Below, in pieces: positions 8,104-16,841 of a DNA stretch of 64,000 nt. The notes beneath the pieces were generated by a model. That model had not been told where the DNA came from. It did no database searches and saw nothing but the letters and a program-made list of their open reading frames with translations. The position numbers were made by a program, and so were the translations under genes. How positions within the stretch are numbered: the stretch's first letter is position 1; the number at the start of each line of letters is the position of its first letter. Location: positions 24,894-88,893 of the forward strand of contig JAPPNI010000038.1 in the NCBI GenBank assembly GCA_028873865.1. The letters are read 5' to 3'. The DNA is from Chloroflexota bacterium (GTDB taxonomy: Bacteria > Chloroflexota > Dehalococcoidia > Bin125).

Positions 8104-9138
8104 ATGGCCGACGTCGTCGATGCCCCGGAGCTGCCCGGCGGCATCCTCCGCTTCACCCTGCCGATGTTCCCACCGCTGGATCATGTGCATCTCTGGCTGA
8201 TCCCGACCGGTAACGGCTGGGCCATGTTCGACGCCGGATTCCCGACTCCGCAAGGCGTCGACAAGCTCGAAACCGAGATTCAGCCGCTGCTCACCGATGG
8301 CCGCCGTCTGGAGGCCGTCTTCATCAGCCATTACCACCCCGACCACACGGCTTTCGCCGGCCGCCTTCAGCGCGCATTCGACTGCGATGTCTATATCCAC
8401 GAAGCCGACTGGGAGCGCATGCAACTCATGCAGCGGATGAGGGAGTCCGAAGACGGCAGCGGCGAGGCCTTCCGGCGCCGCTTCTCCAGCGGCTGGGCCG
8501 AATCGCTCGAAGATCACGAGTTCGAAGGTGAACAGTCCCAGGACCAGCGCGACAGCATGTTCTCCAGGATGCGGGAGGAACTGCAGAACATCGACCTGCC
8601 GATGCCCGAACCAACCCTGCTCAACGGCGGAGAACAGATCGACATCGGCGGACGGCAGTTCGAAGCCATCTGGACGCCGGGCCACACCGAGGGCCATCTC
8701 TGTGTCCGCGAGCTCGATCGGAACGCCTTGTTCACGGGTGACCATCTACTGGGTCGCATCACCCCGCACGTCGGCATGTGGCCTGACCAGGAACGCTCTC
8801 CGCTGCCCGACTTCGAGCAGTCATTGGAACTCGTGCACGAGCTGAACGCCTCAATCGCGTTGCCGGCCCACGAAGCGATTATCGAGCATCCGGCGGAACG
8901 CGCCGCCGAGATTCTCGAACACCATCAGGTCCGACGCCGCGAGATGCTCAACGCCGTCTCGGATGGAGATCACTCGGTCAAGGACATCGCCATCCGGTGC
9001 TTCCCCAGGCGTGCCGGGGACCGGATGCAGCTGACGATGGCAATGTCGGAGACTGTCGCCCACCTGGAGGCTCTGGTCGAAGAGGGAGAGCTCACTCGCT
9101 CGGGCCCCGGGGTAGAGCGTCGTTACCACCTCTCCTGA
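8104..9138 (+). CDS. Metallo-beta-lactamase fold hydrolase
   Basis: This is a cytosolic MBL-fold hydrolase of the LACTB2/glyoxalase II-like branch. The metal motif appears as SHYHPDH at about residues 76-82. Further ligands are suggested by GHTEGH near 195 and FTGDH near 215. The C-terminal 70 residues resemble the winged-helix tail typical of this branch. The ATG directly follows the TAG of the preceding permease gene, so it is probably cotranscribed with the importer. The substrate cannot be told from sequence; a thioester or lactone ester is plausible. Confidence 0.8.
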   Translation: MADVVDAPELPGGILRFTLPMFPPLDHVHLWLIPTGNGWAMFDAGFPTPQGVDKLETEIQPLLTDGRRLEAVFISHYHPDHTAFAGRLQRAFDCDVYIHEADWERMQLMQRMRESEDGSGEAFRRRFSSGWAESLEDHEFEGEQSQDQRDSMFSRMREELQNIDLPMPEPTLLNGGEQIDIGGRQFEAIWTPGHTEGHLCVRELDRNALFTGDHLLGRITPHVGMWPDQERSPLPDFEQSLELVHELNASIALPAHEAIIEHPAERAAEILEHHQVRRREMLNAVSDGDHSVKDIAIRCFPRRAGDRMQLTMAMSETVAHLEALVEEGELTRSGPGVERRYHLS

Positions 9139-9206
9139 GGCACCTGCACCCCGACATTCGCTACCTTCTACTCCAACGCGAGTTGCAGGACGAACGGAGG
9201 CTGCTG

Positions 9207-10082
9207 GTGGCTGATCTGGCTGGCAAAGTGGCGTTCATCACTGGCGCCGGGAGCGGCATCGGACAGGGCACAGCCGTCCGACTCGCTCGCGACGGCGCTG
9301 ACATATGCATCGCCGAAATCGACCTCGACGGCGCTGAAGAAACGGCCTCCATGGTCCGCGAGTTCGGCCGTAGCGCGCAGATCGTGCGCTGCAACGTCGC
9401 TTCCAAGGACCAGGTCCAGGAAGCCGCCGACGCTTGCATCGGCGAGTTGGGCAGCCTCGACATAGCGGTCGCCAATGCCGGTGTCGGACGTGGCGGTTCG
9501 GTGCTTGAGATGGAGCTCAAGGACTGGCAAGACCAGGTCGACATCAACCTCACCGGCGTCTTCCTCACGGTCCAGGCCGCTGCGCAGCGGATGGTCGCCG
9601 CCGGCAACGGTGGACGCATCGTCTGCATCTCTTCCCTTGCTGCGCTGAACACCAACGCGCTCATGTGGAGCTACTCGGCGACCAAGGCCGGTGTGGCCAT
9701 GATGGTCCGCGGCTGGGCCGCCGACCTCGGACCGCACGGGATCAACATCAACGCGATCGGTCCGGGTGTGATCGACACGCCGCTGGCCCACGCGCTCGCC
9801 GGAGACGACGGTGGGCCGATTCGCACGGCGCTGGAAGCATCGACCCCCCTGGGACGGGAGGGACGGCCGTCCGACATCGCCGGTCTGATCTCGTTCCTCG
9901 TCGGTCCCGACGCCGACTTCATGACCGGCAGCTACCTGTTGATGGACGGCGGCATCCGCAACGCCGCCGGCGGACGGCTGGTCGAGGATCCCGAGTCCGA
10001 GATCGGACAGGAACGGGCGCGTCACATGCAGGCCGGCATGGAGCGCACCGCCCGCCTGCAGCCATTGATTGATCAGCGCTAG
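9207..10082 (+). CDS. Short-chain dehydrogenase/reductase
   Basis: This is a classical SDR oxidoreductase with TGAGSGIG nucleotide-binding motif near the N-terminus, NAGVGRGG in the middle and a YSATK active site. The GTG start at 9207 is preceded by GGAGG at 9196-9200 and gives 291 residues. A longer in-frame extension back to 8997 runs through the preceding gene and is rejected. The C-terminus is about 30 residues longer than a minimal SDR. The following dehydrogenase gene begins 10 bases downstream, so the two are probably one transcription unit. Confidence 0.85.
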   Translation: MADLAGKVAFITGAGSGIGQGTAVRLARDGADICIAEIDLDGAEETASMVREFGRSAQIVRCNVASKDQVQEAADACIGELGSLDIAVANAGVGRGGSVLEMELKDWQDQVDINLTGVFLTVQAAAQRMVAAGNGGRIVCISSLAALNTNALMWSYSATKAGVAMMVRGWAADLGPHGININAIGPGVIDTPLAHALAGDDGGPIRTALEASTPLGREGRPSDIAGLISFLVGPDADFMTGSYLLMDGGIRNAAGGRLVEDPESEIGQERARHMQAGMERTARLQPLIDQR

Positions 10083-10092
10083 GACCGACGCC

Positions 10093-11193
10093 ATGCCCGG
10101 CTTTCCAGACACTCCCGATGCCGCCCGCGCGATGGTGCTGACCGGCGTGCGCGAACTGGAGATGCAGTCGTTCCCGATCCCGGAACTCGGCCCCGACGAC
10201 GGTCTCCTGCGCATGGAGGTCTGCGGCATCTGTGGCTCCGACTACGAACAGTTCAACGGTCACTTCTCGGCCCGATTCCCGGTCATTCCGGGACACGAGC
10301 CGGTCGGTCGCATCGCCGCGCTCGGTGAGCGAGCCCGCGAGCGCTGGGACGTCGAAGTCGGCGATCTTGTCTCGGTTGAACCCGGCGTACGCTGTGGGCG
10401 CTGCTCGCAGTGCCTCGATGGCCGGCAGTGCAGCGACGGCGCGGGAATCGGCTACACGCTCACCGACCGGACGCCCTCACTCTGGGGTGGCTACGCCGAG
10501 TACCTCTATCTGCATCGCTCCACCGTCATGCACAGGATGCCCAGCGACATGCCGCCCCGGCTCGCGGCCCTCTACAATCCGCTCGGCGCCGGGTTTGCCT
10601 GGGCCGTCAACGCCCCCAATCTGCAGGTCGGACAGAGCGTCGTTGTCCTCGGCTCCGGACAACGAGGAATCTGCTCGATCATCGCCGCACGCGCCGCTGG
10701 CGCCGGGACGATCATCGCCACCGGACTCGCCCGAGACGAACACAAGCTCGCCCTGGCCCGAGAGTTCGGCGCCGATGTCACCCTGGTCGCCGACGCCGAC
10801 CCGGTCGTCGAGCGAGTACTGGAAGCGACCGATGGCCGCGGAGCCGACGTGGTCATCGACGTCACCCCCTACGCCACCGACCCGGTGTCCGACGCCATGA
10901 AAATGGCCCGCCGCGGCGGCACGGTCGTACTCGCCGGCCTCAAGGGCGGTCGCCGAGTGCCCGAGTTCAACTCGGACGACATCGTCACCCGCCATCTCAA
11001 CGTCAAAGGCGTATTCGGCGTCGATCACGAGTCTTTTGTCCAGGCCATCGAGACCATCCGCTCCGCCCGCTTCCCGCTTGAGCGGTTGCACACTCACGCG
11101 TTTGCGCTCGAGGATGCCGCCACTGCCATCGATACGCTCGCCGGTGAAACCGGCGAACCGGCTGTGAATGTAACAATCGAGCCGTGGCTCTGA
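10093..11193 (+). CDS. Zinc-dependent medium-chain dehydrogenase
   Basis: This is a medium-chain alcohol/polyol dehydrogenase. The GroES-like half contains CGICGSDYEQ and GHEPVGRIAALGE for the catalytic zinc, and CGRCSQCLDGRQC as the structural zinc loop. A Rossmann half follows (VVVLGSGQRGICSIIAA). ATG 10093 is preceded by AGGA; an overlapping TTG at 10069 is possible but less likely. It lies downstream of an SDR gene, a common arrangement for alcohol or sugar oxidation. Confidence 0.85.
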   Translation: MPGFPDTPDAARAMVLTGVRELEMQSFPIPELGPDDGLLRMEVCGICGSDYEQFNGHFSARFPVIPGHEPVGRIAALGERARERWDVEVGDLVSVEPGVRCGRCSQCLDGRQCSDGAGIGYTLTDRTPSLWGGYAEYLYLHRSTVMHRMPSDMPPRLAALYNPLGAGFAWAVNAPNLQVGQSVVVLGSGQRGICSIIAARAAGAGTIIATGLARDEHKLALAREFGADVTLVADADPVVERVLEATDGRGADVVIDVTPYATDPVSDAMKMARRGGTVVLAGLKGGRRVPEFNSDDIVTRHLNVKGVFGVDHESFVQAIETIRSARFPLERLHTHAFALEDAATAIDTLAGETGEPAVNVTIEPWL

Positions 11194-11236
11194 GCCGCTA
11201 TCGGCGCATTGCGAAACATGGGCGTCGCCGGTAGTC

Positions 11237-11287
11237 GGTTAGGATTGCCCTATGCGGCGCAACGCCTCCGGCGTTGCCATTGCATAG
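11237..11287 (+). promoter_or_regulatory. Promoter, 11-codon leaderless leader ORF and hairpin before GPP34 gene
   Basis: GGTTAGGAT contains a -10-like TAGGAT (11240-11245), followed by 6 bases and an ATG at 11252. The frame encodes MRRNASGVAIA and stops at 11285-11287. Within it GCAACGCC (11259-11266) and GGCGTTGC (11270-11277) form a perfect 8-bp hairpin with loop TCC. The main gene begins at 11316 behind AGGGGA. The combination suggests translational or structural control of the downstream gene, by inference. Confidence 0.4.
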
Positions 11288-11315
11288 ACTTCGCGACTAC
11301 CCGAAGGGGACATTG

Positions 11316-11966
11316 ATGCCCGAACTCTCTATCAGTGACCAGATCGTCCTCCTGGGACTTGGCGAGGACGGAGTCCTCGAGCGGCCGTACGATGGGCGGC
11401 TCGACTACGCCATCGCCGGCGCGTCGCTGCTGGACCTCTCATTCCAGAACCGGATCGACACCGACCCCAACCGGCTGTTCATTATCTCCGCCGACGCGAC
11501 TGGCAACCCGCTGCTCGACAGCGTCCTGCACCAGATCAACTCAGGCCCCCCGAACCAGCCGATCTCATACTGGATCTCCGAAATCGCCCGTTACGCGCTG
11601 GTCCTGCGCCAGCAGATCATCGAAGACCTGACCGACCGCCAGATCATCCAGCGCGAAGCAGGTCGTCGGCTGATCGTCCTGAAATCCGAGAAGTTCCCGC
11701 CGACCGACCCGCAGGTCGTCCGCGATGTCCAACGCAAGCTGATCGACACGCTGCTCTCCGATGAGATTCCCGACCCGGAAACCGTCGCGTTGATCGGTCT
11801 GGCGCGAGCCAGCCGCCTGCTCGAACTGCTGCTGCCCCGCGAGTACCTCGACCGCGTCGAGACCCGGGTCGAACAACTCGCCCGGATGGACCTGATCGGG
11901 ATGAGCGTCAACCGCACCCTGGACGAAATCCAGGCGGCCGTCGCCCTGGCGGTGCCCGGCCTCTAG
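11316..11966 (+). CDS. GPP34 (GOLPH3-like) family protein
   Basis: The 216 residues match the GPP34 pattern. It starts with LSISDQIVLLGLGEDGVL, then LDYAIAGASLLDLSFQNRI, and the helical middle contains a RDVQRKLIDTLLSDEIPDP segment. In eukaryotes GOLPH3 binds phosphatidylinositol-4-phosphate; the role of bacterial members, mostly from Actinobacteria and Chloroflexi, is poorly defined. An upstream TTG-start extension is rejected because AGGGGA sits properly before ATG 11316. It stands alone between metabolic genes. Confidence 0.75.
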   Translation: MPELSISDQIVLLGLGEDGVLERPYDGRLDYAIAGASLLDLSFQNRIDTDPNRLFIISADATGNPLLDSVLHQINSGPPNQPISYWISEIARYALVLRQQIIEDLTDRQIIQREAGRRLIVLKSEKFPPTDPQVVRDVQRKLIDTLLSDEIPDPETVALIGLARASRLLELLLPREYLDRVETRVEQLARMDLIGMSVNRTLDEIQAAVALAVPGL

Positions 11967-12010
11967 GACGTCTTCGGCATCTGCCGACCGGACCGGGACA
12001 GGACGCAGCG

Positions 12011-13219
12011 ATGGACTGGAACGACACGCCGGAACAGGCTGCCTTCCGCAGCCAGGTGTCCACCCTGATCGAGGATCGCCTGCCCGAGCGTTACCGCGAC
12101 CTCGCCGCTCGCGGCTCGATGCCGGAGCGCGCTTGGGAGAACGACCGCAAGTCGAGCGACCCGGTCGAGTACGCCGCCGCGATCGACTGGCATTCCGCGT
12201 TGGCCGAACGCCACTGGGTCGCCCCACACTGGCCGGCCGAGTACGGAGGCGGCGGACTCTCCCCGATGGAGCAGTTCATCTTCAACCAGGAGATCGCCGA
12301 AGCCGGAGCCCCGGCAGTCGGCGGCTCCGGCGTACACATGCTCGGCCCCACGCTCATCGTTCACGGCTCGGACGAGCAGAAAGAGAAGTACCTCCCGCCG
12401 ATTCTCGACGGCGAGGTCACCTGGGCCCAGGGCTACAGCGAGCCCGGCTCCGGCTCCGACCTCGCCTCGCTCACCACCCGCGCCGTCCGCGACGGCGACG
12501 ACTTCATCATCAACGGCCAGAAGATCTGGACCTCGGCCGCCCACACCGCCGATGCAATGTTCGCGCTCGTCCGCACCGATCCCGACGCGCCCAAGCATCG
12601 CGGCATCTCGTTCGTCATGATCGACGACATCAAAACGCCGGGCATCACCGTGCGTCCACTGATCAACATCAACGGTGACCACTACTTCAACGAGGTCTTC
12701 TTCGAGGATGTTCGTATCCCCGCCAACAACCTCGTCGGTGAGCTCAATCGCGGCTGGTACGTCGGCATGACGCTGCTCGACTTCGAGCGCTCCAACATCG
12801 GCGGCGCGGTCGCCGCCCGGCGCCAGCTTCGCCAGCTGATCACTCACATCCAGAGCAACGACCAGGGTGCCCGTGAGCGAGTCACGCCGGAGCTCCGCCA
12901 GGAAATCGTCGACCGCTATGTCGAGACCGAGACGCTCTATCAGTTCAGCTTCCGCATCATCTCGATGCAGTCGGCCGGCCTGGTCCCCAACTACGAAGCC
13001 TCAACGGCCAAGCTCTTCGCCTCCGAGCTGAGCCAGAGACTCGCGCTCACCGCCACCAAGGTCTTCGGCCTGCACGCCCAACACTGGAGCGACTCCCCGC
13101 CGGCCAGCACGTTCACCCGCAACTACGTCGGCATGGTCCCCGCCACCATCCGCGGCGGAACCAGCGAAGTCCAGCGCAACGTCATCGCCACCCGAGGCCT
13201 CGGCCTGCCCCGGGCGTAG
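12011..13219 (+). CDS. Acyl-CoA dehydrogenase
   Basis: This is an FAD-dependent acyl-CoA dehydrogenase of 402 residues. Features include the WAQGYSEPGSGSDLASL segment in the middle domain (near 140), KIWTSAAHTADAMFALVRT, and the C-terminal helical domain with GGTSEVQRNVIATRGLGLPR. It catalyses alpha,beta-dehydrogenation of an acyl-CoA and passes electrons to ETF. The chain length cannot be assigned. A paralogue is encoded at 26189-27373 on the other strand. Confidence 0.9.
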   Translation: MDWNDTPEQAAFRSQVSTLIEDRLPERYRDLAARGSMPERAWENDRKSSDPVEYAAAIDWHSALAERHWVAPHWPAEYGGGGLSPMEQFIFNQEIAEAGAPAVGGSGVHMLGPTLIVHGSDEQKEKYLPPILDGEVTWAQGYSEPGSGSDLASLTTRAVRDGDDFIINGQKIWTSAAHTADAMFALVRTDPDAPKHRGISFVMIDDIKTPGITVRPLININGDHYFNEVFFEDVRIPANNLVGELNRGWYVGMTLLDFERSNIGGAVAARRQLRQLITHIQSNDQGARERVTPELRQEIVDRYVETETLYQFSFRIISMQSAGLVPNYEASTAKLFASELSQRLALTATKVFGLHAQHWSDSPPASTFTRNYVGMVPATIRGGTSEVQRNVIATRGLGLPRA

Positions 13220-13262
13220 GCGGCGGAGCGAAGACATCCGGCTGGCCTTTTGGGTTGAGAGT

Positions 13263-14192
13263 ATGACGGCTGACTCCAACACCTCGAAGCCCGTTCCCAT
13301 CGCCCCCACTTACGTTGGTATGAAGTCGGATCCCCGTTTCACCGAGGCGTGGCTCGAGCATGCCATTGCAGAGGATCCCGCCCTGCTTGGGCTCGGCGAT
13401 CTGGAGGTGATAGATACACAAGTCGCGGTGCCTGGTGGAGGACGTTTGGATATCTTGTTGCGTGACCCCGAGTCGCTCACTCGCTACGAGGTGGAGTTAC
13501 AGCTCGGTACTTTGGATGAGTCGCACATAGTGCGGGCCATCGAATATTGGGACATCGAGCGACGCCGCTTCCCGCACTACGACCACATTGCGGTCATCGT
13601 CGCCGAGGACGTCAGCCAACGCTTTCACAACGTCATCCAACTGATCGGCGAGAGTGTTCCGCTCATCGCGATCGAAGTGAGATTGATCGAGACGAGCGAT
13701 CAGCTTCTGCTCGCAGCGACTCAAATCGTGAAGCGCCTTGAGCGAGGACTTGAAGAGATCGATTCGAGTCCGCCTGCGGATCGCTCGCAATGGGTACAAA
13801 GGGTCGGTTTGGGCCCCGTCGCGATGGTCGATCACTTGCTGGAAATGATCAACGGCCTGAACCTAGCAGCCGGCGATGCCTTTGCGCTCAAGTACAACAA
13901 GCACTACATCGGCCTGAGCCTGAATGGCGTGGCCCGCAACATGGTGACTGCTAAACCTGTGAAGTCAGGTCATATGATTGCCGAGTTCAAGTTCCCCGAT
14001 GATCCTGATCTCCGCGACGACCTCGTTGCGGCGGGACTCGATCCAATGTCGTACGACAAAACGTTCAACAACTTTCGCGTTCGTCTCCGGCCGCCCGACT
14101 TCAATCAACACATGGAACCGCTCGAGCAGCTCATCCGGCGGGCTCACGCGCACTATTTCGGAACGAGCGAGGCTGTGACCGATGTCGACTGA
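13263..14192 (+). CDS. PD-(D/E)XK nuclease-like protein of unknown function
   Basis: The N-terminal 100 residues resemble a NucS/DUF91-type nuclease core: strand GRLDILL with D63, then YEVELQLG with E76/E78 and Q80 where the family lysine is usual, and a following helix. The C-terminal half (about 180-309) is unassigned and may bind a partner or DNA. Replacement of Lys by Gln is known in some nucleases of this fold (BglII) but may also mean loss of activity. Base and codon use looks less GC-rich than the neighbours, hinting at separate acquisition. It overlaps the next gene by 11 bases. Confidence 0.45.
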   Translation: MTADSNTSKPVPIAPTYVGMKSDPRFTEAWLEHAIAEDPALLGLGDLEVIDTQVAVPGGGRLDILLRDPESLTRYEVELQLGTLDESHIVRAIEYWDIERRRFPHYDHIAVIVAEDVSQRFHNVIQLIGESVPLIAIEVRLIETSDQLLLAATQIVKRLERGLEEIDSSPPADRSQWVQRVGLGPVAMVDHLLEMINGLNLAAGDAFALKYNKHYIGLSLNGVARNMVTAKPVKSGHMIAEFKFPDDPDLRDDLVAAGLDPMSYDKTFNNFRVRLRPPDFNQHMEPLEQLIRRAHAHYFGTSEAVTDVD

Positions 14193-16827
14193 AGTTGGGC
14201 ATCTGGACCAACACCTCCTCGACGGCGTCCGCGTCGTCGAGATCGGCGACGAAATCGCCGCCTACGCCGGCAAGCTCCTCGCCGGACTCGGCGCTGACGT
14301 GATCAAGGTTGAGCCACCCGAGGGCTGCCCGACCCGCGACATCGGACCGTTCTACGAGGACGAGCCCGGACAGGAGCGCTCACTGTTCTGGTGGCACTAC
14401 AGCATCGGCAAGCGCTCGCTCACTCTCGATCTCACTCAGGCAGACGATCGCTCTACTCTCCTGAACCTCCTCACCACGGCCGACCTCTTCCTAGACGCCC
14501 GGCCGAAACCGGACATTGACCGGCACGGGCCCGGCGAACCCACAATCCGCGAGGCCAATCCGGACATCGTGATCGCCCGCATATCGCCGTTCGGCGACTC
14601 CGGCCCGTGGGCCGACTACCGAGGCTCGGACCTCGTCCACCTCGCGCTCGGCGGACCGATGATGAACTGCGGCTACGATCCCCAGCCCGACGGCGCCTAC
14701 GACACGCCGCCCATCGCCCCGCAGATGTGGCAGGCCTACCACATCGCCGGCGAACTGACCGTGATGAATGCGATCGGCGCGCTGATCGACCGCGGCCGTT
14801 CAGGCCGCGCTCAGACGCTCCACACCGCCGTCCACGACGCCGTCGCCAAGAACACCGAGCTCGACCTGATGAGTTGGGTCTACCGGCGCGCTCGCTTCTA
14901 TCGTCAGACCTGTCGCCACGCCATGGAGCAGGTCTCGCCGCTGCCGATGATCGGACCGACCAAGGACGGCCGCTGGGTCATGGCGCTGCCGCGCGGTCGC
15001 TCCCAGTCGCTGATCGATTTCCTCGACAGCTACGACATGGCCGCCGATCTGAAAGATGACCCGCCCGAATCCGGCGGAGCCAACACACGTTCGCGCGGCG
15101 AGACTGCCGCGCACCTGCAGGAGGTCTCGCAGCGGCTGATCCGTAAGTTCCGCTTCGAGGACGTCCCCTGGCGCCAAGCGCAGGACCTCGGCCATCTCTG
15201 GGCGCCGTTGCGCAAGCCGCACGAAAATGCGCTCGATCCGCACTGGTGGGAACGAGGCAGCTTCGCGAAGGTCGAGCACCCTGAGCACGATGCGGAGTTC
15301 ATCTACACCTCCAGCAAGTGGGTCTCGTCCGAAACTTCATGGAAAGTCGGCCCACGCGCCCCGCTTCTCGGCGAACACAACGACGAAATTCTGGCCGAGC
15401 TGGATAATCGCCAAATTCGTCATTCCCGCACAAGCGGGCATGGCGGAGGCAGGGGGAACGGTCGCCATCCAGCCGACAACTCCACGTCCGCCCTGTCCCG
15501 CTGGGGTACACCCTTCCCGCTCGATGGCGTCCGCATCCTCGACTTCACCTGGTGGCTCGCCTCCGGCGGTGCACCCCGATTCCTCTCCGCCCTCGGCGCT
15601 GAGGACATCAAGGTCGAGTGGCACCAGAACATGGATCTGCGCGTCGGCATGGCGCAGTTCCCACAGGGCGGCAAAGCGGCGCGTGACGTGCTGGGCATCA
15701 ACGATGCGCCGCTGCCGCCCGACAACTCCACCATCAACCGCTCCGGACAGTTCAACGACTTCCACGCCGGACACCGCGGCCTCTCCCTCAACCTGCGCGA
15801 CCCGCGCGGCCTCGACATCGCCAAGCAGCTCGTCGCTGTCAGCGACATCGTCGCCGAGGGATTCTCGCCCGGCGTGATGGAGCGCTGGGGCCTCGGCTAC
15901 GAGGTGATGAAAGAGATCAAGCCCGACATCATCTACCTCTCGCAGTCGGGCATGGGACAGGTAGGCGTCTACGGACGCTACCGCACCGTCGGACCGATCG
16001 CCGCCTCGTTCGGCGCTATCTCCGAGCTCTCCGGCCTGCCCGAGCCCTACGCGCCCGCCGGCTGGGGCTACAGCTATCTCGATTGGTTCGGCGCCTACAA
16101 CCTGGCCAACGCGATGATGGCCGCCCTCTACTACCGCGACCGCACCGGCAAAGGTCAGTGGATCGACTCCTCCCAGGTCGACGCCGGCATCTACCTCAAC
16201 GGCACCTCGGTGCTCGAGTGGTCGGCCAACGGCACAATCTGGCAGCGCTACGGCAACCGCTCGCCGTACAAACCCGCCGCCCCGCACGGCGCGTACCGGT
16301 GCCGAGACGACGTCGAGTCCAACGACCGCTGGATCGCATTCGCCTGCTTCGACGAGTCCGACTGGGAGTCATTGCGCCGGGTCATGGGCGATCCCGAGTG
16401 GGCCGCGAGCGAGCATTTCGCCAGCCTCGCCGACCGCCTCGCCAATCAGGACGAGCTCGACGAGCGAATCACCGAATGGACGCGTCAGCACGACCGCTGG
16501 GATCTGATGACGCGGCTGCAAGAGGCCGGAGTCGCCGCCGGAGTCTGCCAGGACGCCCAGGACCGCATCGAAGTCGACCCTCAACTCGCCCACCTCAACT
16601 GGCTGACCGAGGTCGAACACAGCGAAATGGGTCCCTGGCCAACCAAGGAAGTCCCGGTCAAGTGGAGCCACACTCCACCCTTTATGGGCGGCCCCATCGA
16701 CCGAGGAGCCCCCTGCTACGGCGAGGACAATCACTACGTCCTCGGAGAACTCCTGGGCATGAGTACATCACAGATCTCACGCCTCGCCGACGACGGTGTG
16801 ATCGCAGAAGGACTGGCGAGCGTTTAG
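14182..16827 (+). CDS. Fused double-domain CaiB/BaiF family III CoA transferase
   Basis: Two complete family III CoA-transferase units lie in one chain of 881 residues, where typical members are about 400. Unit 1 covers about 1-405 (VVEIGDEIAAYAGKLLAGLGADVIKVEPPEG) and unit 2 about 440-881 (ILDFTWWLASGGAPRFLSALGAEDIKVEWH). Such enzymes move CoA between carboxylic acids and work as dimers, so the fusion may encode both halves of an interlocked dimer. The linker at about 410-432 is translated from a small palindromic repeat (15421-15443). Confidence 0.85.
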   Translation: MSTEVGHLDQHLLDGVRVVEIGDEIAAYAGKLLAGLGADVIKVEPPEGCPTRDIGPFYEDEPGQERSLFWWHYSIGKRSLTLDLTQADDRSTLLNLLTTADLFLDARPKPDIDRHGPGEPTIREANPDIVIARISPFGDSGPWADYRGSDLVHLALGGPMMNCGYDPQPDGAYDTPPIAPQMWQAYHIAGELTVMNAIGALIDRGRSGRAQTLHTAVHDAVAKNTELDLMSWVYRRARFYRQTCRHAMEQVSPLPMIGPTKDGRWVMALPRGRSQSLIDFLDSYDMAADLKDDPPESGGANTRSRGETAAHLQEVSQRLIRKFRFEDVPWRQAQDLGHLWAPLRKPHENALDPHWWERGSFAKVEHPEHDAEFIYTSSKWVSSETSWKVGPRAPLLGEHNDEILAELDNRQIRHSRTSGHGGGRGNGRHPADNSTSALSRWGTPFPLDGVRILDFTWWLASGGAPRFLSALGAEDIKVEWHQNMDLRVGMAQFPQGGKAARDVLGINDAPLPPDNSTINRSGQFNDFHAGHRGLSLNLRDPRGLDIAKQLVAVSDIVAEGFSPGVMERWGLGYEVMKEIKPDIIYLSQSGMGQVGVYGRYRTVGPIAASFGAISELSGLPEPYAPAGWGYSYLDWFGAYNLANAMMAALYYRDRTGKGQWIDSSQVDAGIYLNGTSVLEWSANGTIWQRYGNRSPYKPAAPHGAYRCRDDVESNDRWIAFACFDESDWESLRRVMGDPEWAASEHFASLADRLANQDELDERITEWTRQHDRWDLMTRLQEAGVAAGVCQDAQDRIEVDPQLAHLNWLTEVEHSEMGPWPTKEVPVKWSHTPPFMGGPIDRGAPCYGEDNHYVLGELLGMSTSQISRLADDGVIAEGLASV
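15421..15443 (+). repeat. Small palindromic repeat inserted in frame in the CoA transferase linker
   Basis: CATTCCCGCACAAGCGGGCA contains CCCGC (15425-15429), ACAA, GCGGG (15434-15438). It matches the widespread style of dispersed 'CATTCCCGC...GCGGG' elements. Related CCCGC/GCGGG palindromes occur at 35743, 36225, 59353 and 59988. Here it is read through in frame as about 20 residues rich in H, S, G and R, exactly between the two transferase domains. Confidence 0.55.
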
Positions 16828-16841
16828 GAGGCTGACCTCAG

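Noticed and set aside
8997..9206. Longer N-terminus for the SDR at 9207
   Set aside because: It overlaps the MBL hydrolase gene and has no family similarity; GGAGG supports GTG 9207.
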